DNA of 64,000 nt from Primulina eburnea (Eukaryota; Streptophyta; Magnoliopsida; Lamiales; Gesneriaceae). Shown one piece after another: positions 1-10,948 of the stretch (position 1 is the stretch's first letter; each line of letters begins with the position of its first letter). The position numbers and the translations under genes were made by a program. The stretch lies in NCBI RefSeq assembly GCF_022965805.1, contig NC_133101.1, positions 47,200,342 through 47,264,341 of the forward strand. Direction: 5' to 3'. The notes under the pieces are model-generated. The model was not told the origin of the DNA, did not search any database, and was given only the letters and a program-made list of their open reading frames with translations.

Positions 1-1377
1 AAAACAAAACAAGTTAATAATAAAAAGAATTAAATTATCAACATGCTTACCTTTAAGCTCAAGTTTGTAGACTTTATCATTTGCTCTCTCCTTCAGCACT
101 GTAAATCCCAACATCACTGTTGTCTTTCCTATAAACTCATCAACTTCACCAAACATCGAATAACAAATGACACCAAATGATAAAATATCATTAAGTATCA
201 CAAAAATTAAGCTCCTCCCTTTCTTAGACCTAGTCAACACCAGAGCAAGTATCATACAAATGTACGTATATTGCTTACTAGGATTAAGAATTAAGTCATG
301 CATGTCACAAAACCCTAGCCCAATTGCTATCTTCATACATGCAAGACCCTCGTCACCACACCATTCGACATACCTCTTCATATGTAACCAACAGAGAAAT
401 TCATGCATTATATCAATGATTAAATCACAACAACATGCATCACTAGCACATAACTCATGCAATGAATATAGAATGAAGAATTTATTCTCCTTAAAATTGT
501 ATTCATTATGGACATAAAAATTCTTATACTCATTCATGCTCTTTCCAATGTCATCATCAAACAAATATGAGTCATGCAAATAGAACACACTAGATGTACT
601 ATCCATGAAATTATTTAACACAACACAAGAATTTAGTTCTAATGCATACAATTCATTGTCATAACAAAAACTCATCAATTTGACAACTTTTGAAAAATCA
701 CAATCACTAACATTTAGATTTGATCTATCCAACATGTCATCATTCTCCAATCTATGACTCCTAGGGACAAAGGTTAAGTCACCATTAGACCATTTAGACA
801 TCCCACTCTCAACTCTCTCACCAAAATCTTGAATACAACATACCAATGAAATAAGATAAGGACTAAAATCATACCTCATGCTTGTTGCGTTGGCAATTAT
901 GCTTACCTCACGGTGATTGCTCTCAACACCAAATGGATCATCCCATTGCATTTTTACACCTTCCACATTTGCTTGTCTCCTCATCACAACTTCATCATAA
1001 CCCTGCAAATGAGAAATAACAATGCTCGGGATTGAACCGGCTATATCGTCACAAGAATAATAAACCACTTTGTACAAAGGTACTTTAAGGGGTTTATACA
1101 AAAGTAAACAACTCTCATCCTCACTCTTTTGGGCCTTAAAATTATTTTTCTTTTCTTTTTCTTTTTCTTTTTCTTTGGCCTCTTTTTCTTTTTCTTTTCT
1201 TTCATTTTTCTTTTCTATGGCCATCTCACTCTTTTGTTCTCTCTTTCTTTCGGCCATCTTAATTTCTTTTTCGCTCAATTCATGAATTGTTAATTGAACC
1301 TCAAGGACTCCTTTAGGATTCAATTGAACAAGAGAAGCACAAGATTCTTCCAAACATGTATGATAGGATCGGTTAAC
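1..1377 (-). CDS. Unrecognised ORF of the gypsy-C element, open through the left window edge
   Basis: Read on the minus strand, the frame has no stop from 1377 to base 1 (459 codons) and continues off the window. It begins just after a TGA at 1378-1380, beside insert A. The first ~30 codons and the following very charged K/E-rich stretch (about residues 48-73) resemble the linker between gag and protease/RT in some plant Ty3/gypsy elements. After a segment ending IPSIVISHLQGYDEV, the RT expected in such elements is missing. Instead there are ~300 residues I do not recognise, rich in Cys, Asp and aromatic residues and without an obvious catalytic motif. The long open frame is unusual among the broken frames around it. 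Its start is not visible, since insert A has separated it from gag. Family membership is inference; function is unknown. Confidence 0.55.
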
Positions 1378-2260
1378 TCAAGGTGAAAGTGTTTAGAAGG
1401 GGGGGGGGGTTGAATAAACACTTGCTAGATTAAAACTTCTTCGAAAGGTTGGGTTCAGTTTTGTTACAAACTGACTCAAGTATCTCGTCGGTCGATATCA
1501 ATCAGTTAAACTGAATAAAACAGTTGCGGAAAACTAACTGACTGAAAGATAGAATGAATAACTGAAAGTAAATAACACAGGAAATGTTTCTGGATGTTCG
1601 GAGACTTGAATAACTCCTACGTCACCCCTTCTATCACAAAGATAGGATATACACTAAAAGACTTTGATCAAATACAGTAACGTGTACTGACCCACTTCAG
1701 TTTGGACTTATCTATTGCCAAAACTGAAACTCTTAGTTAACAACTCTTTTACAGATCACAACTGATCTTAGCACAACTTGTACAATTTATCAAAGATTAC
1801 AAAGTGCTTTTTCTAGCTCAAAACGTTGCCTGAATGCTACTGATAAAACTGATAAGCTTGAGCTTTGATTTGAAGTTGAGAGAATATTTTCGCAGAGTAA
1901 CAGCAAGTAAAATGAGTAGTTCAGAAAATCGGTAGTTCTTCAGCTGCTCTCTTCGACTATTTATAGGCTTCTGTTTCAACGGTAACATTTATTTGAATAA
2001 CAGCCGTTGTTTGCCACGTCGATATTCTCTGACAGATCGTACACTGCAACTTTCTGATATGCGGCGTTCCACTACTACTGTTGCAGTTAGACTGTACTAT
2101 ATGTCGGTTGTTGCAATCAATTGATGACGTGTTCAGTTAGGAACACACTTTACTGATCGATGGTTGAGGCGCTTAAATAGTAGCTGAATGATCAGTTACG
2201 TAACCAGTTAGTAACTTCGATGCGTAAATCAGTTGCTTGATTCAGTTACTTGGTTCAGTT
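1377..2260 (-). mobile_element. LTR-like non-coding insert A (solo LTR or TRIM-like)
   Basis: About 884 bp with no coding potential splits gypsy-C between gag and the downstream ORF. GGTTAA stands on both sides (1371-1376 and 2261-2266), a plausible target duplication. On the minus strand it has a TATA-like CTATAAATAG (1957-1966) and many CAACTGA/TCAGTT-type motifs. It ends in a pyrimidine run (11 C, plus-strand G run 1399-1409) followed by CTTCTAAACACTTTCACC, an arrangement common just before the 3' end of some copia LTRs. The block around GGGTGACGTAGGA and AAGTCTCCGAACATCCA is shared with the insert at 53982-55327, so the two are one family. Classical TG..CA ends are not clear, so the element class is uncertain. 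Confidence 0.6.
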
Positions 2261-2262
2261 GG

Positions 2263-3245
2263 TTAATTTGTCAAACTCCGGAATAAGATTTCCAACAATG
2301 TATGCAACATAGCTTCCTCTTGCCTACTATCCTCCTCCATAGTAGACAACTTAAAAACTTCTTCACTACTCAATGATTCACTTTCCACAATGTGTTGTTC
2401 AACATCCTCCGACTCATCAACTAATGGGCTACTATCATCAACAACTTTATCAACCACAACATCAACCTCCATTTGAGAATTAAACTCAACTGGCGATTTT
2501 ACTACAGTAGCCTCCTCATGTGGACATTGGGTGATATCATGCCCAACTTCTAAACACCAACAACATATAATATCACAAGTACTAAAATTTGAATTTTTAA
2601 ATGTACCTTGATATTCATATTTGCTAGCTTCACGTCTCGACTCCTTCTTTGGCCTACCGCAGTGTTTCTCTTCCAAGCTCGTCCTCCAATTGGATGTCAA
2701 AGGAGTCTCATACAAGCCACGCTCATCTCTCCTACCACCTCTCCTGTTATTGTGATTTGGAACAAACTGCTTCCTAATCACCCTTTTCATCTCATCCCAC
2801 GTAACTATAGGGTCATCCCCACATCGTCTCCTACGCAATACTAACTTATCCCACCAAGTCGTAGCATAGTCGGTAAACTCACTGCAAGCTCGTCTTACCT
2901 TCATTGCTTCAGTATAATAATCCCGGCTCTCCAATACACACTCCATTCTCTCTTCCCATTCAAGGTACGCCTTCGGATCGGCTTCCCCACTGAAAGATGG
3001 AATGGTAATCTTTGTGCCACCCAGTCTATACCCTTCTCGGCTTCTATACCCTTTATCCTCATCAAATCTCCTATCATCATAACGATCCAAATGCAATACT
3101 CTATCCCCACCAAATCAACTACCTCGTCTCTTCTCATTAGCACTACACTCAAGCCTATCCAACCTTTCATGTAAAGGCTTAAACTCCTTCTCCCACATTT
3201 CACCCAACCCCCTTAACAAGCTTTGAAATTGACGATCGTCAACCA
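2263..3245 (-). pseudogene. gag: gypsy-C gag (capsid/nucleocapsid), broken by one stop
   Basis: Encodes the structural Gag that packages element RNA. The likely start is the ATG at 3243-3245 (MVDDRQFQSLLRG), followed by a charged N-terminus. An in-frame TGA lies at 3115-3117 and the frame then stays open to 2263. The retrotransposon-gag capsid region (IPSFSGEADPKAYLEWEE ... CSEFTDYATTWWDKL) is clear. A perfect CX2CX4HX4C zinc knuckle (CCWCLEVGHDITQC) lies near residue 180 of the part downstream of the stop. The C-terminal ~80 residues are acidic. The terminal TAA lies inside the GGTTAA target duplication of insert A, so the normal link to the downstream ORF is interrupted. Ty3/gypsy assignment is secure; the lineage is not. 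Confidence 0.8.
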
Positions 3246-4004
3246 TTATACCTGCAAGAAAAGGTTAGTATAAAACAATAAAAAAAATAAAGTTTCCTCA
3301 CCACAAATTCTCACTAGTTTCTCCAATGAAAATTCACTCGCACTCGTCTTTTTCCTTCACCACAAAACCTCACAAATCACTCCAATGAAAATTCACTCCA
3401 CTCAAATATTTTCACTCCAGTGAGAATTCTCAAGGGGCGCTTAAGTATCGTGGCTTCCACGTATCAAACTTATGAGATCAATCCTGTGACGCTTGCAAAT
3501 TCGACTCACTTAGACCACACAAGAATAAGAAACTTTGGAAATCGACAAGAATGCGACTAAATGACAAGGACAACTTAACGCTGAAATATAAGCGCTAAAA
3601 TTCCAACAAACACCTGATTCAAATTTTTTTTTTATTTTTTTTCGGGTGAACAGTAAATCCGGCGAATGAACAGTAACTGTCGATGAATAGTGAAATCGGC
3701 GATGAATAGTGATTCCGGAGATGAACAGTACTTCCGGAAAGTGAAACAGTAATTTCGAATCGTGAACAGTAACTCCGATAGTGAACAGTGTTTCCGACAG
3801 ATGACAGTAACTTCGATGAACAGTAGTTCCGTAGATATGAATAGTAATTCCGGCGATGAACAGTGTCGGCGTTGAACAGTAACCTCGAAATTTTATTTAT
3901 TATTTTTTTTTGTAGATCCAAAAAATCCGTAGAAATCGCTACACGAAAATCGGTATTGAAAATCCTACGAAGAATTGATTGGATACGCTTACTTGAATAA
4001 AAAA
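3246..4004 (-). other. gypsy-C untranslated leader
   Basis: Sequence between primer site and gag start on the minus strand. It holds a minisatellite (3646-3888) and, nearer gag, two imperfect copies of a CTCCAATGAAAATTCACTC-type block (about 3313-3347 and 3380-3410). A long apparent minus frame through 3619-4140 is an accident of the minisatellite and palindrome, not a gene. Confidence 0.5.
3646..3888 (-). repeat. Minisatellite of GATGAACAGTAATTCCGGC-like units
   Basis: About a dozen degenerate 17-22-bp units built around GAACAGTAA / GAATAGTGA followed by a TCCGGC-like segment. On the element's sense strand the core reads TACTGTTCATCGCCGG. It lies in the gypsy-C leader between primer site and gag. 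Confidence 0.75.
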
Positions 4005-4023
4005 CCTTGAGCTCTGATACCCT
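4005..4023 (-). other. gypsy-C primer-binding site
   Basis: The minus strand reads AGGGTATCAGAGCTCAAGG directly after the LTR end GGATCGCGTCA. TATCAGAGC is the core complementary to the 3' end of initiator-Met tRNA, the usual plant LTR-retrotransposon primer. Confidence 0.75.
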
Positions 4024-4195
4024 TGACGCGATCCCGGCCACGAGATCTCTGATTTTTCTCGATCTTTGAGACAAGTAATTGATAGGTGTGATAATCGCCT
4101 CTAGACCGCATGATCTAGAGACGATTATCACACCTATCAATTACTTGTCTCAAAGATCGGGAAAAATCAGAGATCTCGTGGCCGGGATCGCGTCA
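4024..4195. repeat. 82-bp near-perfect palindrome of two LTR 3' ends facing each other
   Basis: The left arm 4024-4105 is the reverse complement of the right arm 4114-4195 with two mismatches; the loop is CCGCATGA (4106-4113). Each outer end reads GGCCGGGATCGCGTCA, the 3' end of an LTR. The left arm is followed on the minus strand by the gypsy-C primer site. The right arm is followed on the plus strand by reverse-transcriptase coding sequence, with no primer site. No other part of either LTR remains. Confidence 0.9.
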
Positions 4196-4928
4196 GCTCC
4201 AAACAGGATGGCACCGATCGAGTTGAAAGAGTTGAAAGAACAGTTGGAGGATTTACTGGCCAAGGGGTATATTAGACCGAGTGTATCTCCTTGGGGTGCT
4301 CCAGTACTGTTCGTGATAAAGAAGGATGGGTCGATGAGACTTTGTATCGACTACAGGCAACTGAATAAGGCAACGGTAAAGAATAAATATCCATTGCCTC
4401 GTATTGATGATTTATTTGATCAGTTGCAGGGTTCTTCGGTGTATTCCAAGATCGATTTAAGATCTAGATACCATCAATTGAGAGTCAGGGACTCTGATAT
4501 CTCAAAGACAGCATTCAGAACCAGGTATGGACACTATGATTTATTGTCATGCCTTTTGGGTTAACGAATGCACCAGCGGTATTAATGGGATTGATGAATC
4601 GCATCTTTCAGAGATATCTGGATAATTTTGTTATCATATTCATTGATGATATCTTGATTTATTCAAAGAATGTGATGGAGCATGCTGAGCACTTAAGAAC
4701 TGTGTTGAGAATTTTGAGGGCAGAGAAATTATATATAAACTATCAAAATGCGAGTTTTGGTTGAAACATGTGATATTTCTGGGACATATTATATCCGGAG
4801 ACGGGATATTCGTTGATCCCAGTAAGGTTGAGGCAGTGATTTCTTGGCCGAGACCGACCTCAGTACCCGAGATTCGCAGCTTTATGGGTTTGGCAGGATA
4901 TTATCGCCGATTCATTAAAGATTTTTCG
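4196..4928 (+). pseudogene. pol: gypsy reverse transcriptase fragment, left copy of an inverted duplication
   Basis: Starts abruptly after the palindrome at an RT segment ([14 protein letters not shown]) and runs through the conserved Ty3 RT blocks ([41 protein letters not shown], and catalytic [11 protein letters not shown] near 4650). Two frameshifts break it, at about 4550 (before MPFGLTNAP) and about 4760 (before FLGHIISG). The reading ends where solo LTR 4929-7919 is inserted and resumes at 7920. Both frameshifts also occur in the minus-strand copy at 8774-9867. Confidence 0.9.
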
Positions 4929-7919
4929 TGTAACGTTCCAAAAATCGGAAAGTCCACATGAACTACGTTTATGCAACTTATTAAATTTCTTTGGTATTTT
5001 ATTAAATTCTTTTAAAGCATAAAATGCATATTTATTTTATTAATTTGAGTTTAATTATTTTTAAGCATTTTATGAATTACTATTGCATGATAGAATTTAT
5101 TTCACGAAATTTTAAAGTATATGCATTAAAGATTTTTAAGTTTTATTTCACACTCGAACGAGGATAGGAGACCGGAGAATTTTCAGGAAAATTATTTTAT
5201 TTACATGATTTGTTTTTAAATATTAATTTAAGATGTTTTAAAGGTATTTTTCAAGAATTGAAATTTATTGGGTATTTTTACCCGCATGATTTTTAATTTT
5301 TAACGGTACGCAAATTTTATCGAATCGGGGGACTTTTTGATGGTTCGGCTAATAATTTCAAAATCTTTCCAACACGAAATATATTTCTGGATTGTGTTTG
5401 GATTTAATGAGCCAATTTTTAAGCTCGTTGGACTTAAAACTCTTTTAATCTTTTAATGAAATCATTTAAGGCTCATTAGCTTTTTGATTAATAATTAAAA
5501 TAAATATTTTACTTGCTACCCTACAACAATTATTCAACCACCAGCCGTTTCCCTCTTGCACCAGCAGCATTTAACGTGAGTCTAGCATCACTTTGCTGAA
5601 AATCTCGGCCATCTCCATTTCCTCTCAAGCAAGCTCCTTCTCCGCTTCTCCGTCGTCTCTCCGACACGCGTCTCCTCAAGATTTCAAGCTTCTTATCATC
5701 AAGGCACGCTTAGTATCATTTTTTCTGCATCATACATGCTAGATATTTGCTGTCATGTGTGATTTATTCGAAAGTTTCATAGTCCTTTAATGGTTGTTGT
5801 GTTTTTGGCTTTGAAAGTACATGAAAACGATTTTTCCTTGTGCATAACTCATGTGTGCAGTTACCATGGTGCAAGGGCGGCTGAAGAACAAGGGTCCTAA
5901 GGTGTGTGCCGTGAGGTGTTTGTCAAGGGGTTGTTCGGTTTTGGGTTAGTGCGAAGGCTAGGGGTGGTGCAGCCGTGCATGGTGCGATCTTGGCCAAGAA
6001 GCTGAACCACTTGGGTCCGTGACGGGGCTGGGAGAGAGCCGTGAGCTGCTGGCCTGGGTTCAGCAGGTGAACGAAGGGGTAGGTTGTGAGTGGCTCGGTT
6101 GGTTTGTTGAGGGGTTTCGGGTGTAATGTGTGAGGCTAGTTGCTTGGGGCAGTAGGGTCTTCTAATTAAGATGGTTCAAGTGGTGCCTCTTGAGTTCGGT
6201 CTTGGTTCCAAAACAGCTGGTTAGGTGCTGGACACGTCCGCTTTTGGCTAGAATCGGTATAAACGTTGCTTGGTGTCATTTCGGGTTTGGGGTAGGAAAG
6301 TTGCAATTTTCCAGCATCTTTCCAGCAGCTTTAAGAGGTTGGTCTCGTGAGTTTAGGGGCTGGAATTGTTGGGTTTCAGGACTTTTAAGTGTTTGTAAGA
6401 TATGGTAAAAAGTTGAGAAAGTTTTTGTTAAGTTTCGAGTCGATTCGGGTTAAAACCGGAACCCCGGTTCAAGTTTTAAAACAATTCGGTTAAGTTATGA
6501 AATTGGCTCGAGTTTACATCTAGGGATGCTTTTAAATATGTTCTGGGACATTTTTAAGAGTTTGGTAAGTTTCGGATCAAAATGATGAGTTTTGGATTTT
6601 TCCGGGATTTAGTCGCCGCACGAAACGTAAATTAAAGGATTAATTGAAACGCCTAGATTTATGCTTGATAAAATTATGGGAAATTATATTTAAGCTCAAA
6701 TAATTATTAGAAGTCTAAATTTTTAATTTGGGAATTTTATGCTAAGGTTTGGTTTAATTCGGGATTAAAACGCATTAATATGTTATAGTTAAATATTAAT
6801 TTAAAAGTCATAGGTTTAAGCCAAATAAAAATATGAGAAAGTTCATCTAGGCTTAAATAATTATTTGGGACATGTTAGAGTCAATGGAATTAAGAAAATG
6901 TCAAAAAGGTGAAATTTTACGTCTAGGGGCAAAACGGTAATTTTTGGGTTTCCAGGGGCAAAATGGTCATTTTGCACTCGGGGTGAGATTTTGGTCCTGA
7001 CAGCGCCCTGAGCACATTTTATCATGATTTAGATGTTTATGCATCACGTTTATGATTTTTACGCAATTATGATAAATACGGTGCATGCTTGGTTTAAAGG
7101 AAAAAGTTACGTATATGCATATTTTTATTAAGTGATGATTATGATGCTATTTTTGAAGGATGTGATTTGGTTGTGACTGACGATGTATATATATGTATAC
7201 GATGATATGAGATATGATGAGCTGAGGCCAAGGCTCAGTGGACAGGTAATGCTGTCGCTGATGTCCCCGCCGCCGGGTACCGCGGTTTTTATAGATGGAT
7301 CCATCGATAGAGCTGATACGTAATACGAAAGTCACAACTAATGAACTGAATTCAATTAAAAAGAACACGTATACGTATATGATGACATGAGATGATATGT
7401 TTTGACACGATATGATTTTACACGACACGTATACGTATATGATGACATGTTTTGAGACGATATGATTTTACACGACACGTATACGTATATGATGACATGA
7501 GATGACTTGCTTTGGAACGATACGATTTTATACGACACGTTTACGTTATGGTTTTAAGTTAATGAAAGATATGTTGAGTATGATATTTTTCAGTGCTGTG
7601 TGCTACGTATATGTACTTGTTATTACTGGTACAGGTGTGCTGAGTCTTTAGACTCACTAGGCGTGTGTGATGCAGGTGAGTTTCATGTTGATGAGACTGG
7701 AGGTGCTGAACTTTGAGTAGACAGCTCTGGTGTGGTGACGCGACCCGAGGACAACATGTTTTCCGCATTACGATTTATGATATTGAAAGGAGATGAATAT
7801 TTTCATACGTTGATGATTTAAGATTTTTTTTATTTGTTCATGTTTTCGTATGACTATGGATGAGTTTGATTTAAAAAATAAAAATATTTCCGCATTTTTA
7901 AAATGAGTGAGACGTTTCA
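4929..7919 (+). mobile_element. Solo gypsy LTR, about 2.99 kb
   Basis: Begins TGTAACGTTCC and ends GAGACGTTTCA, with TTTCG duplicated at 4924-4928 and 7920-7924. It lies exactly between the two halves of an RT/RNase H reading frame. No internal domain, primer site or second LTR is attached, so it is a solo LTR left by LTR-LTR recombination. It contains GCTGAGTCTTTAGACTCACT near 7640, present in several LTRs here, and a 58-bp tandem repeat at 7366-7536. Short frames inside it look spurious. Relatives: 50942-53678, 56850-57688 and 60792-63859. Confidence 0.9.
7366..7536 (+). repeat. Three tandem ~52-60-bp units inside the solo LTR
   Basis: Three units begin ACACGTATACGTATATGATG and continue with CATGAGATG and a TTTTACACGACACG end; the middle unit lacks a few bases. 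Related units appear inverted at about 61200-61410 in the sister LTR at 60792-63859. Confidence 0.75.
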
Positions 7920-8368
7920 TTTCGAGTATTGCTAAACCAATTACACAGTTGACTCAGAAAAATGCTCCATTTATTTGGTCATAAGACTGTGAATCCAGTT
8001 TTCTGGAATTTGAAAAAGAGATTGACCAGTGCGCCTGTGTTGACGATTCCTTCAGGTACTGGTGATTTTGTCGTTTATTGTGATGCATCTCACCGCGGAT
8101 TGGGTTGTGTTTTGATGCAGCGGGGGCATGTTATTGCTTATGCCTCGAGACAGCTAATCTCGTTATCCAATCCATGATCTTGAATTGGCAGCCATAGTCT
8201 TTGCATTGAAGATATGGCGGCATTATTTGTACGGTGAGAAATTTGAAATATATTCTGATCACAAAAGCTTAAAGTATTTGTTTTCCCAATCAGAGTTGAA
8301 TATGAGACAGCGAAGATGGCTGGATTTATTGAAAGACTTTGATTATGAGATTAAATACTATCCGGGGA
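7920..8368 (+). pseudogene. pol: gypsy RT thumb/RNase H fragment, left copy resumed
   Basis: Continues the RT interrupted at 4928 (SIAKPITQLTQKNAPFIWS), then an in-frame TAA, then RNase H ([52 protein letters not shown]). A ~14-bp deletion after YASRQL shifts the frame relative to the minus-strand copy. Homology to that copy ends at TCCGGGGA (8361-8368). The TAA after FIWS is shared by both copies. Confidence 0.85.
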
Positions 8369-8572
8369 TACAATGCAAAGTTATAACGAAACTTAGCTTA
8401 TGTTGGGAGATTCCAATGATAAAGATCTTTGTGGATATAATCATTGTTGTTTTAGCATGATGAAATTGCGAGTATATATTGTCAAAACTCAAAAGTATCA
8501 ATCTACTTGCGATTAATTCAAACAAATCGGATATCGAGTAAATGTTACGTATGTATGTAATAATCGTTTAGT
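8369..8572. other. Spacer between the arms of the inverted duplication
   Basis: About 204 bp of AT-rich sequence between the left-copy RNase H end and the right-copy pol end. I see no gene or recognised repeat in it. Confidence 0.4.
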
Positions 8573-9867
8573 ACTGATCACCCTTCTGTGCCTCTTTGAT
8601 TCTCACTATCAATTCTGGTTCAACTCGAATCGCACATAATTTCAGAGGCTAACAATCTGTTTCAAAAGCTAATCCAGACAAACAGCAGTCTTGAATCAAA
8701 TTGGAAACTCCCATAGTCGATAAGGATAACGAACATACCTTCCGACTTAGTGCATCTGCTGCTGCATTGGACTTCCCCGGATAGTATTTAATCTCACAAT
8801 CAAAGTCTTTCAATAAATCCAGCCATCTTCGCTGTCTCATATTCAACTCTGAGTGGGAAAACAAATACTTTAAGCTTTTGTGATCAGAATATATTTCAAA
8901 TTTCTCACCATACAAATAATGCCGTCATATCTTCAATGCAAAGATTATGGCTGCCAATTCAAGATCATGGATTGGATAACGAGATTCATGGGGTTTCAGC
9001 TGTCTCGAGGCATAAGCAATAACATGCCCCCGCTGCATCAAAACACAACCCAATCCGCGGTGAGATGCATCACAATAAACGACAAAATCACCAGTACCTG
9101 AAGGAATCGTCAACACAGGCGCACTGGTCAATCTCTTTTTCAATTCCAGAAAACTGGATTCACAGTCTTATGACCAAATAAATGGAGCATTTTTCTGAGT
9201 CAACTGTGTAATTGGTTTAGCAATACTCGAAAAATCTTTAATGAATCGGCGATAATATCCTGCCAAACCCATAAAGCTGCGAATCTCGGGTACTGAGGTC
9301 GGTCTCGGCCAAGAAATCACTGCCTCAACCTTACTGGGATCAACGAATATCTCGTCTCCGGATATAATATGTCCCAGAAATGTCACATGTTTCAACCAAA
9401 ACTCGCATTTTGATAGTTTACATATAATTTCTCTGCCCTCAAAATTCTCAACACAGTTCTTAAGTGCTCAGCATGCTCCATCACATTCTTTGAATAAATC
9501 AAGATATCATCAATGAATATGATAACAAAATTATCCAGATATCTCTGAAAGATGCGATTCATCAATCCTATAAATACCGCTGGGGCATTCGTTAACCCAA
9601 AAGGCATGACAATAAATCATAGTGTCCATACCTGGTTCTGAATGCTGTCTTTGAGATATCAGAGTCCCTGACTCTCAATTGATGGTATCCAGATCTCAAA
9701 TCGATCTTGGAATACACCGAAGAACCCTGCAACTGATCAAATAAATCATCAATACGAGGCAATGGATATTTATTCTTTACCGTTGCCTTATTCAGTTGCC
9801 CGTAGTCGATGCAAAGTCTCATCGACCCATCCTTCTTTATCACGAACAGTACTGGAGCACCCCAAGG
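8573..9867 (-). pseudogene. pol: gypsy-A reverse transcriptase and RNase H, right copy of the inverted duplication
   Basis: Minus-strand RT to RNase H of gypsy-[74 protein letters not shown], then [19 protein letters not shown] and ADALSRKV. Frameshifts near 9600 and 9395 and a TAA after FIWS match those of the plus-strand copy. Past RNase H the frame reads to about 8573 (a stop near 8649, then RVEPELIVRIKEAQKGDQ) and is lost; no integrase follows. The upstream junction at 9867 is abnormal: the RT segment expected before PWGAPV is replaced by unrelated sequence. Confidence 0.9.
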
Positions 9868-10948
9868 GCATCCTTGAATCTTCTACTAACACTAGCACGT
9901 CATGCCTAGCCAGATTCACATCAGGAGCCCTCGAAATCGGAACTGTTCCTGGCATTAACTCAATGCTGAAGTCTATCTCTCGAATCGGAGGCAATCCAGG
10001 AATCTCATCTGGAAAGACATCAGCAAATTCACACACCACTGGCAAGTCTGTCAATGATGGGCTCGTCTTCAGTAAATCAACTGAATATACCAAGAATCCA
10101 TCCGCTCCTTTCTGCAATAGTCGAGTCATATTTATTGCAGATATCAAAGGAATTCGAGCTCGAGAACCCTTACCATAAAATTTCCACTCCTCTGCCATTT
10201 CAGGTCTGAATCGAACAATCTTGTGGAAACAATCAACTGTAGCTTGGTACTTGGTTAGCATATCGATACCGATAATACAATCAAAATCAGATAAACCAAG
10301 CACAATACAGTCTAACTCAATCGTATGCCCATCGTACTGCAGTATACAAGATTTCACAGACTTCACCGATATCAAACATGTTCCTAACGGGGAAGAAACA
10401 GACACTACCGCAGACAATGACTCAATAGGTAATGCATGACTCAATGCAAACCTCTCAGAAATAAAAGAATGCGATGCACCAGTATCAATCAATACATATG
10501 CAGGATAACCAGAAATAAAACAGTTACCTGCAACTACATCGTCAGGTGCATCCTGTGCCTGCTCCTCAGTCAATGCAAACACTCGGGCAAAGTGTCCCTG
10601 CTGTCTACAGATACGACAGCTACCAACCACTCCTCGGCACTGCTCTGTGGAATGCCTCCCTCCACCAGAGCTACAGTATGGTCCTGTATAACTCTGGCCC
10701 TGACTAATCTGTCTCGAGCCGCTTGAACTGGACGAGCTAGTTCCCGATATCTTGAATTGCTTCCCTCTAGCCTTCAAGAAATCCTTCTTCCTGCTACCAC
10801 TAACACTCTCGAATCTGGGAGGTGGTTGCTGTGGTGCCAGTGCTGGAGGCACAAACAAAGCTTCTCTCTGTCTCAATAAACCGGCTTCAGCTCCTTTAGC
10901 TCGGTTCAGTGCGTCGGTAAAATTGTTCGGTCTCCCAGTGTTTACCAA
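9868..10948 (-). pseudogene. gag-pol: gypsy-A gag C-terminus and protease
   Basis: Continues gag after a frameshift near 10920. A Q/P/S-rich linker precedes an altered zinc-knuckle region: one motif has lost its first Cys (CSSGGGRHSTEQC) and the second (CRICRQQGHFARV) lacks the final Cys. A retropepsin follows, with the active-site signature LIDTGASHSFIS and the flap-side segment DCIIGIDML. The link to RT (VFPDEIPGLPPIREIDFSIE) is present. From about 9930 to 9868 the sequence departs from the family and the frame goes out of register with RT. The element processed Gag-Pol in virus-like particles; this copy cannot. Confidence 0.85.

Noticed and set aside
167..517. Plus-strand open frame of 116 codons
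   Set aside because: Antisense shadow of the long minus-strand gypsy-C frame; no family-like features.
3619..4140. 173-codon minus-strand frame
   Set aside because: Made of the leader minisatellite and half of the LTR palindrome; no protein-like composition.
9762..10726. Plus-strand open frames opposite gypsy-A
   Set aside because: Antisense to clear protease/RT coding sequence on the minus strand; composition is the complement of that protein.
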